Shown here: positions 18,130-26,373 of the stretch, piece by piece
Position numbering within the stretch: position 1 is the first letter of the stretch
Layout of the letters: each line of letters starts with the position of its first letter
DNA from: Streptomyces panaciradicis
GTDB taxonomy: Bacteria > Actinomycetota > Actinomycetes > Streptomycetales > Streptomycetaceae
Assembly (NCBI RefSeq): GCF_023516615.1
Contig: NZ_JAMGBF010000008.1
Coordinates: 1 to 64,000, forward strand
Direction: 5' to 3'
DNA length: 64,000 nucleotides
Position numbers and translations under genes: made by a program
The notes under the pieces: model-generated
The model's input: the letters and a program-made list of their open reading frames with translations, nothing else
Told to the model about the DNA's origin: nothing
The model's database searches: none

Positions 18130-19326
18130 ATGAACACCGAGCAGACCGTCCGCACCTTCCTGGACTTCTACCGCGAACGCGGCCACCGCCCCGTCACCGG
18201 CAGCACGCTGCTGCCGCCGCCCGGCGACCCGGTGCTGTTCACCACCTCCGGCATGCACCCGCTCACCCCGTACCTGCTGGGCCGCCCCCACCCCCGGGGC
18301 CGGCGCCTGGTCAACGTCCAGCGCTGCCCGCGCACCACGGACCTGGACGAGGTGGGCGATCCGACCCATCTGACCGTCTTCGAGATGCTCGGCTCCTGGT
18401 CGCTCGGCGACTACGGCCATCCACAGAGCCTGCGTTGGGGGTACGAGCTGCTGCGTGACGGCTTCGGCATCCCGCGCGAGCGGCTGCACGTCACGGTCTT
18501 CGGCGGCGACGGGCAGGTCGGCCCGGACGCCGAATCCCTGTGCACCTGGGAGGAGTTGGGGCTGCCGGTGGAGGCGACCACCGAGGACAACTGGTGGTCC
18601 AACGGTCCCGTCGGCCCGTGCGGCCCCGACTCGGAGATCTTCGTGTGGACCGGCGACGAGGGCACCCCGCCCCAGAGCACGCCCACCACCGACCCCCGCT
18701 GGGTGGAGATCTGGAACCACGTTCACATGCGCTACCACCGGCACGAGGGCGGCAGCCTCGAACCCCTCGGCCGGTCCGCCGTCGACACCGGCATGGGCCT
18801 GGAGCGGCTCGTGACGGTCCTGCAGGGCCGCCGGTCGGTCTACGACACGGACCTGTTCGAGCCGTGGACGTCCACGGTGCCCGGCCTGTGGGACCTGCGC
18901 GACGAGCCGTCGACACGGCTGGTCTGCGACCATCTGCGCGCCTGTGTCGTCATGCTGGGCGACGGCGTACGACCGTCCAACACCGGCCGCGGATACGTCC
19001 TGCGCCGTCTGATCCGCCGCCTGCTGACCACCCTGCGGCGCGAGGACCCCTCCCGCGGCCTGTCCGACCTGCCCTCGCACCCCCTTCTGCACACCCTCGA
19101 CCACTTCCGCCAGACCTGCGACCCCGACCTGGTCCGCAGTGAACTCCTGGAGGAGGAGCGGAAGTTCACGAGGCTTCTGGAACGCGGTCGCCGCCTGCTG
19201 TCCCGCCCGGAGTTCCGGCACCCGCTGAGCGAGGAGGACTTCGGCTACCTGCACGACACCCACGGCCTGCCCCGCGACCTCGTCCTGGGTCTGCTCGAAC
19301 CCACCCCGGTTCATGTCCGTGAATAA
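18130..19326 (+). CDS. Alanyl-tRNA synthetase-like protein, catalytic and tRNA-recognition part only
   Basis: The 398-residue protein has class II AlaRS features: FTTSGMHPLTPYL, NVQRCPRTTDLDEVGDPTH, the motif-2 region FEMLGSWSLGDY, GPVGPCGPDSE, and motif 3 GMGLERL near residue 221. It stops at the DTHGLPRDL block, where the middle domain of AlaRS ends. The editing domain with its HxxxH zinc site and the C-Ala domain are absent; a full AlaRS is about 880 residues. It is therefore a paralogue, either a non-editing synthetase or an enzyme using activated Ala for another purpose. The ATG has GAAGGA eight bases upstream, inside a hairpin. The catalytic motifs look intact, so this does not resemble a decayed pseudogene. 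Confidence 0.85.
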   Translation: MNTEQTVRTFLDFYRERGHRPVTGSTLLPPPGDPVLFTTSGMHPLTPYLLGRPHPRGRRLVNVQRCPRTTDLDEVGDPTHLTVFEMLGSWSLGDYGHPQSLRWGYELLRDGFGIPRERLHVTVFGGDGQVGPDAESLCTWEELGLPVEATTEDNWWSNGPVGPCGPDSEIFVWTGDEGTPPQSTPTTDPRWVEIWNHVHMRYHRHEGGSLEPLGRSAVDTGMGLERLVTVLQGRRSVYDTDLFEPWTSTVPGLWDLRDEPSTRLVCDHLRACVVMLGDGVRPSNTGRGYVLRRLIRRLLTTLRREDPSRGLSDLPSHPLLHTLDHFRQTCDPDLVRSELLEEERKFTRLLERGRRLLSRPEFRHPLSEEDFGYLHDTHGLPRDLVLGLLEPTPVHVRE

Positions 19327-19344
19327 GAATCAAGTACGCAGCTA

Positions 19345-19404
19345 TTGACGCGATCACGGCAAGCGCTTACGTTCCCGTCTGGAAACAGGAGAAAGCGCTT
19401 TCTC
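19345..19404 (+). promoter_or_regulatory. Promoter with two LacI-type operators before the pectate lyase gene
   Basis: TTGACG at 19345-19350 and TACGTT at 19368-19373 are 17 bases apart. AAGCGCTT (19361-19368) lies in the spacer, and the perfect 16-base palindrome GAGAAAGCGCTTTCTC occupies 19389-19404. The CG-centred GCGCTT core is typical of LacI-family repressor sites in Streptomyces sugar genes. No LacI gene is in the window. Confidence 0.7.
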
Positions 19405-19446
19405 ATGCACGGCACCCCTGGTCACGGACGAACCGGAGGAACCACC

Positions 19447-20619
19447 ATGCACATGAGATCCGTCCTCGCGTCAGTCAGCCTGCTGGCCGGCGCGCTCGTC
19501 GCTCTGTCGGGCACGCCGGCCCAGGCCGCGAGCACCACGCAGTACGTGTCGCCGAGCGGCACTGACAGCGCGGCCGGCACCCAGTCCGCCCCCACGACGC
19601 TGGCCACGGCGATCGGCCGCATCGCCTCGGGCGGCACCATCTACCTGCGCGGCGGGACCTACAACTACGCCTCGACGGTCACGATCCCTGCGGGCAGCAA
19701 CGGCACCTCCGGCGCCCGGACCACGCTGACCGCCTATCCGGGCGAGAAGCCGGTACTGGACTTCGCGGCGCAGAGCGAGAGTTCGTCCAACCGCGGCCTG
19801 CAGCTCAACGCGAACTACTGGCGGGTGTACGGCATCACCGTCCAGCACGCCGGGGACAACGGCATCTTCGTCGGCGGCAGCAACAACGTCGTCGAGCGCG
19901 TGGTGACGGCGTACAACCGCGACACGGGCCTGCAGCTGGGCCGGATCTCCTCCAGCACGCCCAGCAGCCAGTGGCCGTCGAACAACCTGATCGTCAGCTC
20001 GGAGTCGCACGACAACGCCGACTCCGACGGTGAGGACGCGGACGGCTTCGCCGCCAAGCTCACCACCGGCACCGGGAACGTGTTCCGCTACGACGTCTCG
20101 CACAACAACATCGACGACGGCTGGGACCTGTACACCAAGACCGACACCGGTGCCATCGGGCCGGTGACGATCGAGTACTCCCTGTCCTACACCAACGGCA
20201 CGCTCAGCAACGGCACCGTGAACTCCAACGGCGACCGCAACGGCTACAAGCTGGGCGGCGACGACATCGCGGTCGACCACGTCGTCCAGCACAGCATCGC
20301 CTACCGCAACGGCCACCACGGGTTCACGTACAACAGCAACCCCGGCACGATGACCATCTCGAACAACGCGAGCGTCGACAACGCGCAGCGCAACTTCTCC
20401 TTCGACGCGGGCACTTCGGTCTTCCGCAACAACACCTCGTGCCGCTTCGCGGTGAGCGGCTCCAACGACAAGACCGTCGGCAACACCGACAGCTCGAATC
20501 AGTTCTGGACCGGCTCCAACGGCTCCCGCTGCTCCTCCTACTCGGGGGCTCTCGGCTGGTCCTTCGCGTCGGACGGCAACCTGGCGGTGACGTTCGGCGG
20601 CGTCCGGGTGACGCCGTAG
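19447..20619 (+). CDS. Secreted pectate lyase, PL9-like beta-helix protein
   Basis: The 390-residue protein has a clear signal peptide (hydrophobic 8-22, cleavage near A-Q-A-A at 30). YVSPSGTDSAAGTQSAPTTL opens the beta-helix, followed by repeated N-rich turns (GIFVGGSNNVVE). The block SDGEDADGFAAKL, with conserved Asp and Lys residues, fits PL9, where Asp residues bind calcium and Lys is the base. PL9 enzymes cleave polygalacturonate by beta-elimination. GGAGGA lies seven bases before the ATG. The palindromic operators upstream suggest sugar-controlled expression. Other beta-helix lyases are possible. Confidence 0.82.
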   Translation: MHMRSVLASVSLLAGALVALSGTPAQAASTTQYVSPSGTDSAAGTQSAPTTLATAIGRIASGGTIYLRGGTYNYASTVTIPAGSNGTSGARTTLTAYPGEKPVLDFAAQSESSSNRGLQLNANYWRVYGITVQHAGDNGIFVGGSNNVVERVVTAYNRDTGLQLGRISSSTPSSQWPSNNLIVSSESHDNADSDGEDADGFAAKLTTGTGNVFRYDVSHNNIDDGWDLYTKTDTGAIGPVTIEYSLSYTNGTLSNGTVNSNGDRNGYKLGGDDIAVDHVVQHSIAYRNGHHGFTYNSNPGTMTISNNASVDNAQRNFSFDAGTSVFRNNTSCRFAVSGSNDKTVGNTDSSNQFWTGSNGSRCSSYSGALGWSFASDGNLAVTFGGVRVTP

Positions 20620-20638
20620 CCGTACTCGCCGGGCGGGG

Positions 20639-20670
20639 CGCACGTACTCGGACGGATCTGAGTACGTGCG
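20639..20670. terminator. Hairpin after the pectate lyase gene
   Basis: A perfect 11-bp inverted repeat (CGCACGTACTC with its complement) with a 10-base loop lies 20 bases after the stop codon. It is likely a terminator. Confidence 0.75.
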
Positions 20671-20709
20671 CTCTGTGCCGGGACGGGGCCGCGGCGGAAC
20701 GCTTGCGCC

Positions 20710-21111
20710 ATGAGCCAAGGACTCCCGAACCCCGTGTCCCGACTTCTGCCGGTGCTCGTGCCGGCCGGTGCAGCGCTCGCGCTCTGGGCCGCCTGGCTGG
20801 GCTGGGACCAGCACTACGACGTCCGGCCGGACGGCACGACGACCGGCCCCTACCAGCCGTGGCAGGTGATCGGGCTGGTGCTGACCCTGCTCGTGCCGCT
20901 GTTCTGGGCGGCCTCCCGGGGCCACATCGCGGGAGCCGTCGCCGGCACCACGGCCGGGCTGACGCTCGCCGCCTACCTGGACTGGTCGGACGACTCCAGC
21001 GGTCTGTTCATGGTCGGGGTGATCATGGTCATGGTGGGCAGCCTGGCCGCGACCGCGGTCCTGGCCACCCTGATTCAGCGGGTGTGGGGGACGAGCGCCC
21101 GCGCCAGGTAG
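20710..21111 (+). CDS. Small integral membrane protein of unknown function
   Basis: The 133-residue protein has four hydrophobic segments (about 10-30, 48-66, 70-88 and 97-122) separated by short loops, and no recognised domain. A short extracytoplasmic or cytoplasmic loop, QHYDVRPDGTTTGPYQPWQ, lies between the first two. The last 37 bases overlap the 3' end of the convergent UvrA-like gene, unusual but common enough in dense Streptomyces DNA. Function unknown. Confidence 0.7.
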   Translation: MSQGLPNPVSRLLPVLVPAGAALALWAAWLGWDQHYDVRPDGTTTGPYQPWQVIGLVLTLLVPLFWAASRGHIAGAVAGTTAGLTLAAYLDWSDDSSGLFMVGVIMVMVGSLAATAVLATLIQRVWGTSARAR

Positions 21112-23417
21112 GGCGCCGTGGCGCTGCCCGGCACCGCCGCCACCCGCGCCGGCCGTCCGGCCGCCACGATCCGCCCGCCCGCGTCCCCGGCGCCCGGCCC
21201 CAGGTCGATGACCCAGTCCGCGCCCGCCACGACCGCCATGTCGTGCTCGACGACGATCACCGTGTGGCCCGCATCCACCAGACCGTGCAGCCGGCGCATG
21301 AGGACCTCCACGTCGGCGGGGTGGAGGCCGGTGGTGGGTTCGTCGAGGAGGTAGAGGGTGTGGCCGCGGCGCCCGCGCTGCAACTCGGCCGCGAGCTTGA
21401 TGCGCTGCGCCTCGCCACCGGACAGCTCCGTCGCGGGCTGGCCGAGACGAAGGTAGCCGAGCCCGACGTCGAGGAGCGTGCTCAGGCTGCGCGCCACGGC
21501 CGGGGTCCCGGCGAAGAAGTCCGCGGCCTTCTCCACCGTGAGGTCCAGCACCTGCGCGATGTTCCGTCCCCGGTACGTCACTTCGAGCGTCTCGGGGTTG
21601 TAGCGGGCACCGCCGCAGTCCGGGCACGGGGCGTAGGTGCTCGGCAGGAACAGCAGTTCCACGCTGACGAACCCCTCGCCCTGGCAGGTCTCGCAGCGCC
21701 CGCCCGCGACGTTGAAGGAGAAGCGCCCGACACCGTACCCGCGTTTGAGAGCCGCCTCGGTGGCCGCGAACTCCTTGCGCACGACGTCGAACAGGCCCGT
21801 GTAGGTGGCCAGGTTGGAGCGCGGGGTGCGGCCGATGGGCCTCTGGTCGACCGAGACCAGCCGTCGCACGCCCGGCAGGTCCTCGGTGATCTCGCCGATC
21901 AGCGTCGACTTCCCGGACCCGGAGACGCCGGTGACCGCGGTGAACACCCCGAGCGGGAACTCGGCCGTGACCGCCCGCAGGTTGTGCCGGGTGACAGGGC
22001 CCACGGTCAACTGCCCCTGAGCGGCGCGCGGTGGGCGTTCCGGCGTGGACGTGCGGTGGAAGAGGTGGCGGGCCGTGGCCGACTCCGCGACGTCGGCGAG
22101 CTCCGCGACGGGGCCGCTGTGCAGGATCCGCCCGCCGTGCTCCCCGGCCCGCGGGCCCACGTCCACCAGCCAGTCGGCGCCGCGGACCACGTCGAGGTGG
22201 TGCTCGACCACGAACACCGTGTTCCCGGCCGCCTTCAGCCGCTCCAGCACGGTCAGCAGGGCCTCGGTGTCCGCCGGGTGCAGGCCGGCGGACGGCTCGT
22301 CGAGGACGTACACCACACCGAACAGCCCGGAGCGCAACTGCGTGGCCAGGCGCAGCCGTTGAAGCTCGCCCGCGGAGAGGGTGGGGGTGGCGCGGTCCAG
22401 GCTGAGGTAGCCGAGGCCGAGTTCGAGGACCGGTGCGATGCGCGAGCGCAGATCGTCGGTGAGGGCGCGGGCGGGCTCGTCCTCGCCGACCAGGAGACCC
22501 GCGAGGTCGACCAGGGGCACGGCCGCCAGGTCCGCGATGGTGCGGCCCGCGAAGGTCACCGCCAGCGCCTCCGGACGCAGCCTCGCGCCACCGCAGGCCG
22601 GGCAGGGGGCGGCGGCCAGGAAGCGTTCGGCCTTGGCGCGCAGCGCGGGGCTCTTGGAGTCGGAGAACGTCTTCATGACGTAGCGGCGGGCGCTCATGTA
22701 CGTGCCCTGGTAGGGGCGTTGGATGCGGTCCGCGTCGCGGACCGGGTGCACGGTGACGACCGGCTGCTCGTCCGTGAACAGGATCCACCGGCGCTGCTCG
22801 GCGGGCAGCTCGCGCCAGGGGCGGTCCACGTCGTACCCGAGGGCGTCGAGGATGTCGCGCAGGTTCTTGCCCTGCCAGGCACCGGGCCACGCGGCGATCG
22901 CGCCCTCCCGGATCGACAGCGACGCGTCGGGGACCAGCAACTCCTCGCTGGTCCGGTGCACTTGGCCCAGGCCGTGACACTCGGGGCAGGCGCCGGCGGC
23001 GGTGTTGGGAGAGAAGGAGTCCGAGTCCAGGCGTTCGGCACCCGGCGGGTAGGTGCCGGCGCGGGAGAAGAGCATGCGCAGCGAGTTGGAGAGGTTGGTG
23101 ACCGTGCCGACCGAGCTGCGGGACGTCGGGGCGGAGCGGCGCTGCTGGAGCGAGACCGCGGGCGGCAGACCGGTGATCTCGCCGACCTTCGGCGCGCCCA
23201 CCTGGTGGATCAGACGGCGCGCGTACGGGGCGACGGACTCGAAGTAGCGCCGCTGCGCCTCCGCGTAGATCGTGCCGAACGCCAGCGACGACTTCCCGGA
23301 ACCGGAGACGCCGGTGAACACGGCCACCACGTCCCGCGGGATGTCGACGTCCACGCCCTGGAGATTGTGCTCGCGGGCGCCGCGGACACGGACGTAGGGA
23401 TCGTGGGGGGTGGGCAT
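21075..23417 (-). CDS. UvrA-like excinuclease ATPase (class II UvrA / UvrA2)
   Basis: The 780-residue protein has two ABC ATPase halves. The first has [14 protein letters not shown] near residue 36 and a [12 protein letters not shown] signature; the second has [14 protein letters not shown] near 490 and [12 protein letters not shown]. Zinc motifs [14 protein letters not shown] and CETCQGEG...CPDCGG are present. It is shorter than UvrA (~950 residues) and lacks the UvrB-binding insertion, which defines the UvrA2 group. Such proteins have been linked to tolerance of DNA-damaging compounds, but that is not shown here. Single gene, no partner. The signature of the first half is altered (SAGE). 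Confidence 0.9.
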   Translation of the reverse strand: MPTPHDPYVRVRGAREHNLQGVDVDIPRDVVAVFTGVSGSGKSSLAFGTIYAEAQRRYFESVAPYARRLIHQVGAPKVGEITGLPPAVSLQQRRSAPTSRSSVGTVTNLSNSLRMLFSRAGTYPPGAERLDSDSFSPNTAAGACPECHGLGQVHRTSEELLVPDASLSIREGAIAAWPGAWQGKNLRDILDALGYDVDRPWRELPAEQRRWILFTDEQPVVTVHPVRDADRIQRPYQGTYMSARRYVMKTFSDSKSPALRAKAERFLAAAPCPACGGARLRPEALAVTFAGRTIADLAAVPLVDLAGLLVGEDEPARALTDDLRSRIAPVLELGLGYLSLDRATPTLSAGELQRLRLATQLRSGLFGVVYVLDEPSAGLHPADTEALLTVLERLKAAGNTVFVVEHHLDVVRGADWLVDVGPRAGEHGGRILHSGPVAELADVAESATARHLFHRTSTPERPPRAAQGQLTVGPVTRHNLRAVTAEFPLGVFTAVTGVSGSGKSTLIGEITEDLPGVRRLVSVDQRPIGRTPRSNLATYTGLFDVVRKEFAATEAALKRGYGVGRFSFNVAGGRCETCQGEGFVSVELLFLPSTYAPCPDCGGARYNPETLEVTYRGRNIAQVLDLTVEKAADFFAGTPAVARSLSTLLDVGLGYLRLGQPATELSGGEAQRIKLAAELQRGRRGHTLYLLDEPTTGLHPADVEVLMRRLHGLVDAGHTVIVVEHDMAVVAGADWVIDLGPGAGDAGGRIVAAGRPARVAAVPGSATAPYLARALVPHTR

Positions 23418-23466
23418 GAGCGGGAACTCCGTTGCTCCGTCACTTGAGAGGACAAACCCCGCGATC

Positions 23467-24507
23467 CTACGCGGCCGGGCCGGGCGCCGCCGCGTGACGC
23501 CCCGCCGCCGGTGCGCCGAAGATCCCCGCCAGCCTGCGGTAGGAGTCCACCAGCGCCGCCCGGTCGTACGTGCTGGTGGTGACCAGCACCTCCTGCGCGC
23601 CCGTCTCCTTCAGCACCGTCTCCAGCTCGTGCGCGACCTGCTCCTCGGTGCCCGCGACGTGTCCGGCGAGCCCGGCCTCGTAGAAGCCGCGCTCCTTCGC
23701 GGTCATCGTCAGCGTCTCCACGCGCTCGGCGGGCGGCAGGGGCGGGAAGGTGCCGTGGGTGCGGGAGTACGCCATGGACCAGGCCTCCGGGATCAGCAGG
23801 CGGCGGGCCTCCTCGGGCGTGGCGGCCACGGCGACCGTGCCGGAGACGACGACGTACGGCTCCGCCGCCCAGGGGGAGGGGCGGAATCCGGCGCGGTAGC
23901 GGTCGATGCCGCGCAGCATCTTCTCCCGGTTGCGCAGGTCGCCGATCACCATCGGCAGGCCCGCCCGGGCGGCGAGGTCGGCGCCCTCGCCCATCGCGAG
24001 CACGAACGGCGGCACGGTCAGGCCCTCGGCGGGGCGGGCGTGGACGCCGGTGGGAGAGGTGCCGCGGAACCAGCCGAGCAGTTCGTCCAGCTGCCCCGCG
24101 AAGTCCTCGGCCGCCTCCTTGTCCCGGCCCAGCGCCCTGCGCACACCGTCGGTGAAGCCCACCGACCGCCCCAGCCCCATGTCGACGCGCCCCGGGAAGA
24201 GGGACTCCAGCACCCCGAACTGCTCGGCCACGACCAGGGGCCGGTGGTTGGGCAGCATCACGCCCCCGGTGCCGACCCGGAGGGTGCGCGTCGCGGCCGC
24301 GACGGCGGCGGCCAGCACGGTCGGCGCGGACCCGGCGACCCCGGGCACACCGTGGTGCTCCGACACCCACAGCCGCCGGTAGCCGAGCTCCTCCAGCTCC
24401 CGCGCCAGCCGCACGGTGTCCCGCAGCGCCTCGGCATGCGTGTGGCCCTCGCGGGTGCGGGAGCGGTCGAGCACGGAGAACGGGGTCCGGGCGATCAGGG
24501 AGCTCAT
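23467..24507 (-). CDS. LLM-class flavin-dependent oxidoreductase
   Basis: The 346-residue TIM-barrel protein has the bacterial luciferase-like pattern: LARELEELGYRRLWVSEHHG near residue 40, TLRVGTGGVMLPNHRPLVVAEQFG near 75, and RVDMGLGRS. Enzymes of this family use F420 or FMN. The ATG at 24507 fits the family start; a longer frame reaches into the intergenic region. It is divergent from the SDR at 24596, with 88 bases between. Substrate unknown. Confidence 0.87.
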   Translation of the reverse strand: MSSLIARTPFSVLDRSRTREGHTHAEALRDTVRLARELEELGYRRLWVSEHHGVPGVAGSAPTVLAAAVAAATRTLRVGTGGVMLPNHRPLVVAEQFGVLESLFPGRVDMGLGRSVGFTDGVRRALGRDKEAAEDFAGQLDELLGWFRGTSPTGVHARPAEGLTVPPFVLAMGEGADLAARAGLPMVIGDLRNREKMLRGIDRYRAGFRPSPWAAEPYVVVSGTVAVAATPEEARRLLIPEAWSMAYSRTHGTFPPLPPAERVETLTMTAKERGFYEAGLAGHVAGTEEQVAHELETVLKETGAQEVLVTTSTYDRAALVDSYRRLAGIFGAPAAGRHAAAPGPAA

Positions 24508-24595
24508 ACAGGGTTCAACACCGGGCGGCCCCCGAGATTCCTTGCGCGGGAAAAGCGATTGACGCCCACGGTCCGCCCCGGGACGATCTCCCACC

Positions 24596-25393
24596 GTGAC
24601 GATGCGCAGCGATCAGGAGCACACCGCGCCCGGCGGGGCCGCGGCCCGTCCCGTCGCGCTGATCACCGGCGTGGGGCGCACGGCCGGCATCGGCGCGGGG
24701 GTCGCCCGCCGCCTCGCAGCCTCGGGCTGGGACGTCGCCTTCACCTTCTGGAGTCCCTACGACGACCGCATGACCTGGGGGCGGGAATCCGGCGCGTCCG
24801 CGGCGATCTCCGCGGACCTGAGCGGACGCGGCGCGTCCACGGCGGCGATCGAGGCGGACCTCGCCGATCCGCAGACCCCGGCCCGTGTCTTCGACGAGGC
24901 CGAGCGGCGGCTGGGCGGGGTCGCCGCGCTGGTGATGTGCCACTGCGAGTCGGTCGACTCCGGACTGCTCGACACGACCGTCGAGAGCTTCGACCGGCAC
25001 TTCGCGGTCAACGCCCGCGCCACCTGGCTGCTGATCCGCGAGTTCGGGCGCCGCTTCGCCGGCGGCGCGGGAAGCGGCCGGATCATCGCCCTCACCAGCG
25101 ACCACACCGTCGGCAACCTGCCGTACGGGGCGAGCAAGGGGGCCCTCGACCGCATCACCCTGGCCGCCGCCCACGAGCTCGCCGGCCTCGGGGTGACCGC
25201 CAACGTCATCAATCCCGGCCCCGTCGACACCGGTTGGATGGCGGAGGAGGTCCGGGAGCAGTGCGTGCGCGCCACCCCGCTCGGCCGGCTGGGCACCCCA
25301 CGGGACACCGCGCATCTGGTGGACTTCCTGTGCTCCGCGGAGGGTGGCTGGATCAACGGCCAGCTGCTGATGAGCAACGGCGGATTCGCCTAG
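24596..25393 (+). CDS. Short-chain dehydrogenase/reductase
   Basis: The 265-residue protein has a Rossmann motif with an insertion, TGVGRTAGIGAG (near residue 24), the catalytic Ser in IIALTSDHT, and YGASKGAL as the active-site Tyr/Lys. The late segment NVINPGPVDTGWM is typical of classical SDRs. The GTG at 24596 has no good ribosome site, but TTGACG (24559-24564) and GACGAT (24582-24587), 17 bases apart, would place transcription start near the GTG, fitting a leaderless message. ATG 24602 is the alternative. Substrate unknown. Confidence 0.85.
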   Translation: MTMRSDQEHTAPGGAAARPVALITGVGRTAGIGAGVARRLAASGWDVAFTFWSPYDDRMTWGRESGASAAISADLSGRGASTAAIEADLADPQTPARVFDEAERRLGGVAALVMCHCESVDSGLLDTTVESFDRHFAVNARATWLLIREFGRRFAGGAGSGRIIALTSDHTVGNLPYGASKGALDRITLAAAHELAGLGVTANVINPGPVDTGWMAEEVREQCVRATPLGRLGTPRDTAHLVDFLCSAEGGWINGQLLMSNGGFA

Positions 25394-25403
25394 CGGACGG
25401 CCG

Positions 25404-25844
25404 TCAGCGGCGGCCGGGCGTCCGGGCGTCGCGGGGCGGGCGGATGAACTGCAGCTCCAGGGTCACCGGCGGTTCGGCGAGGCCGGGTCCGCCCGCTGCC
25501 GCCCAGTCGATGACCTCCTGCGTGCAGTCGTCGTCCATCGCGAAGCCGACCCAGGTGGCGCGGCCGCCGGCCCGCCGCCCGGCCGCCGACGGCTGGACGA
25601 CGATGACGTTGGCCTGGTCGCAGGGGCCGAGGCAGTCGGTCGTACGGACCTGGAAGCCGGACTCGGCCGCCGCGGCGCGCAGCCGCTCCAGCTGCCAGGC
25701 GTGGTCGCTGCCCGGGTGTTTGCGCGGGTCGCCGCAGCAGCAGCCCCGGCAGACGACGAGCGTGCAGGGGCGCTGCTGGGCCGCGCCGATCAATGTGGTG
25801 CGGGGGGCGGAGAACCGGGATGCCATGGGAGAAGCATGATCCAT
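25404..25844 (-). CDS. [2Fe-2S] thioredoxin-like ferredoxin domain protein
   Basis: The 146-residue protein has a cysteine cluster CRGCCCGDP near residue 32 and a later TTDCLGPCDQANVIVV. The CLGPC pair plus an upstream Cys pair is the pattern of thioredoxin-fold [2Fe-2S] ferredoxins, such as the NuoE-type cluster domain. The C-terminal part (VTLELQFIRPP) is not recognised. Start: the ATG at 25844 lies directly after a strong hairpin and behind a TPP riboswitch; an in-frame ATG at 25826 has no ribosome site. No thiamine gene is adjacent. The protein is probably cytoplasmic and its role is unknown, though thiamine-pyrophosphate control suggests a link to thiamine synthesis or an iron-sulfur step in it. 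Confidence 0.8.
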   Translation of the reverse strand: MDHASPMASRFSAPRTTLIGAAQQRPCTLVVCRGCCCGDPRKHPGSDHAWQLERLRAAAAESGFQVRTTDCLGPCDQANVIVVQPSAAGRRAGGRATWVGFAMDDDCTQEVIDWAAAGGPGLAEPPVTLELQFIRPPRDARTPGRR

Positions 25845-25846
25845 CG

Positions 25847-25879
25847 CCCCGGGACCCCGACCCACCGGGTCGCCCGGGG
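25847..25879 (-). promoter_or_regulatory. Start-proximal hairpin, likely riboswitch expression platform
   Basis: CCCCGGG and CGACCC (left) pair with GGGTCG and CCCGGGG (right) around a 3-base loop, with a 4-base bulge. It ends two bases before the ATG at 25844 and would bury the ribosome site. A GGGG/CCCC hairpin with GCAA loop upstream may compete. Confidence 0.55.
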
Positions 25880-25909
25880 TTGCCCCCTGGACACGACAGA
25901 ACCTGCGAG

Positions 25910-26012
25910 GTGGGCTCCCTTCGCCGGTATGGTCCGGATCAGGTGGTGGAGGTCGCCGTCCGGTCCTCAGACCTTCCGGCCTCTCAGCCCATCCGTCACC
26001 CCTTCCGTTGAC
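25910..26012 (-). promoter_or_regulatory. TPP riboswitch (THI element)
   Basis: On the minus strand the conserved parts are in order: GGGGTG near 26000, GGGCTGAGAGG (CTGAGA at 25982-25987), then the 3' core ACCTGATCCGG, ACCATACCGGCG and AAGGGAG ending near 25915. These match the TPP aptamer (CUGAGA and CCUGAUC..GG..AAUACC..GCG..AGGGA). The message runs toward the ferredoxin-like gene. A CAAGGG/CCCTTG hairpin lies upstream near 26012-26030. Confidence 0.92.
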
Positions 26013-26131
26013 AAGGGCTCGTGTCCCTTGTTGAAGGTGGTGTCCCGGATGCGCTCCCTCGCTCGCCCCGCAGGCTGATTCCAGCCTACGGCTGCCCGCG
26101 GGGTGTACCAGGGCCGAAGGGGGCCGTCCCC

Positions 26132-26149
26132 GAGGGCCGTTCGGCCCTC
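26132..26149. promoter_or_regulatory. 18-base palindrome upstream of the universal stress gene
   Basis: GAGGGCCG, TT, CGGCCCTC is a perfect inverted repeat about 225 bases upstream of the stress gene. Its shape resembles DosR/DevR-type dormancy boxes, though richer in GC. The core GGGCCGTTCGGC recurs at 29145-29156 in the same gene group. Confidence 0.45.
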
Positions 26150-26373
26150 TTCTGCGTCCGGCGCGCGTCCCGCCGGCGTCGACGGGGCCCCTTCGGCTCG
26201 GCGCCCGGCCGGTCCGCGCACGGGCCTGGGCCGAGTGGCTCGGCTCGTGCCCGTTGGGCCCAAGCACGGCGTGCCGCCTCCTCACAAGGCTGGAAGTGAC
26301 GAGAGGGACCAACGCGTGGGCAGGTGCGTGCCGGACGCGCTCGAGGGCCCGAGGGGCCGGGAGAGGAGTGGTC

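Noticed and set aside
17089..19314. Very long minus-strand frame across the 92-bp array
   Set aside because: Stop codons are simply missing in the repeat DNA; the repeat shifts frame every unit, and the AlaRS-like gene on the other strand explains the rest.
19471..22980. Minus-strand 1169-residue frame
   Set aside because: A shadow of the pectate lyase and UvrA-like genes; the sequence is Arg/Gly/Pro-rich without domains.
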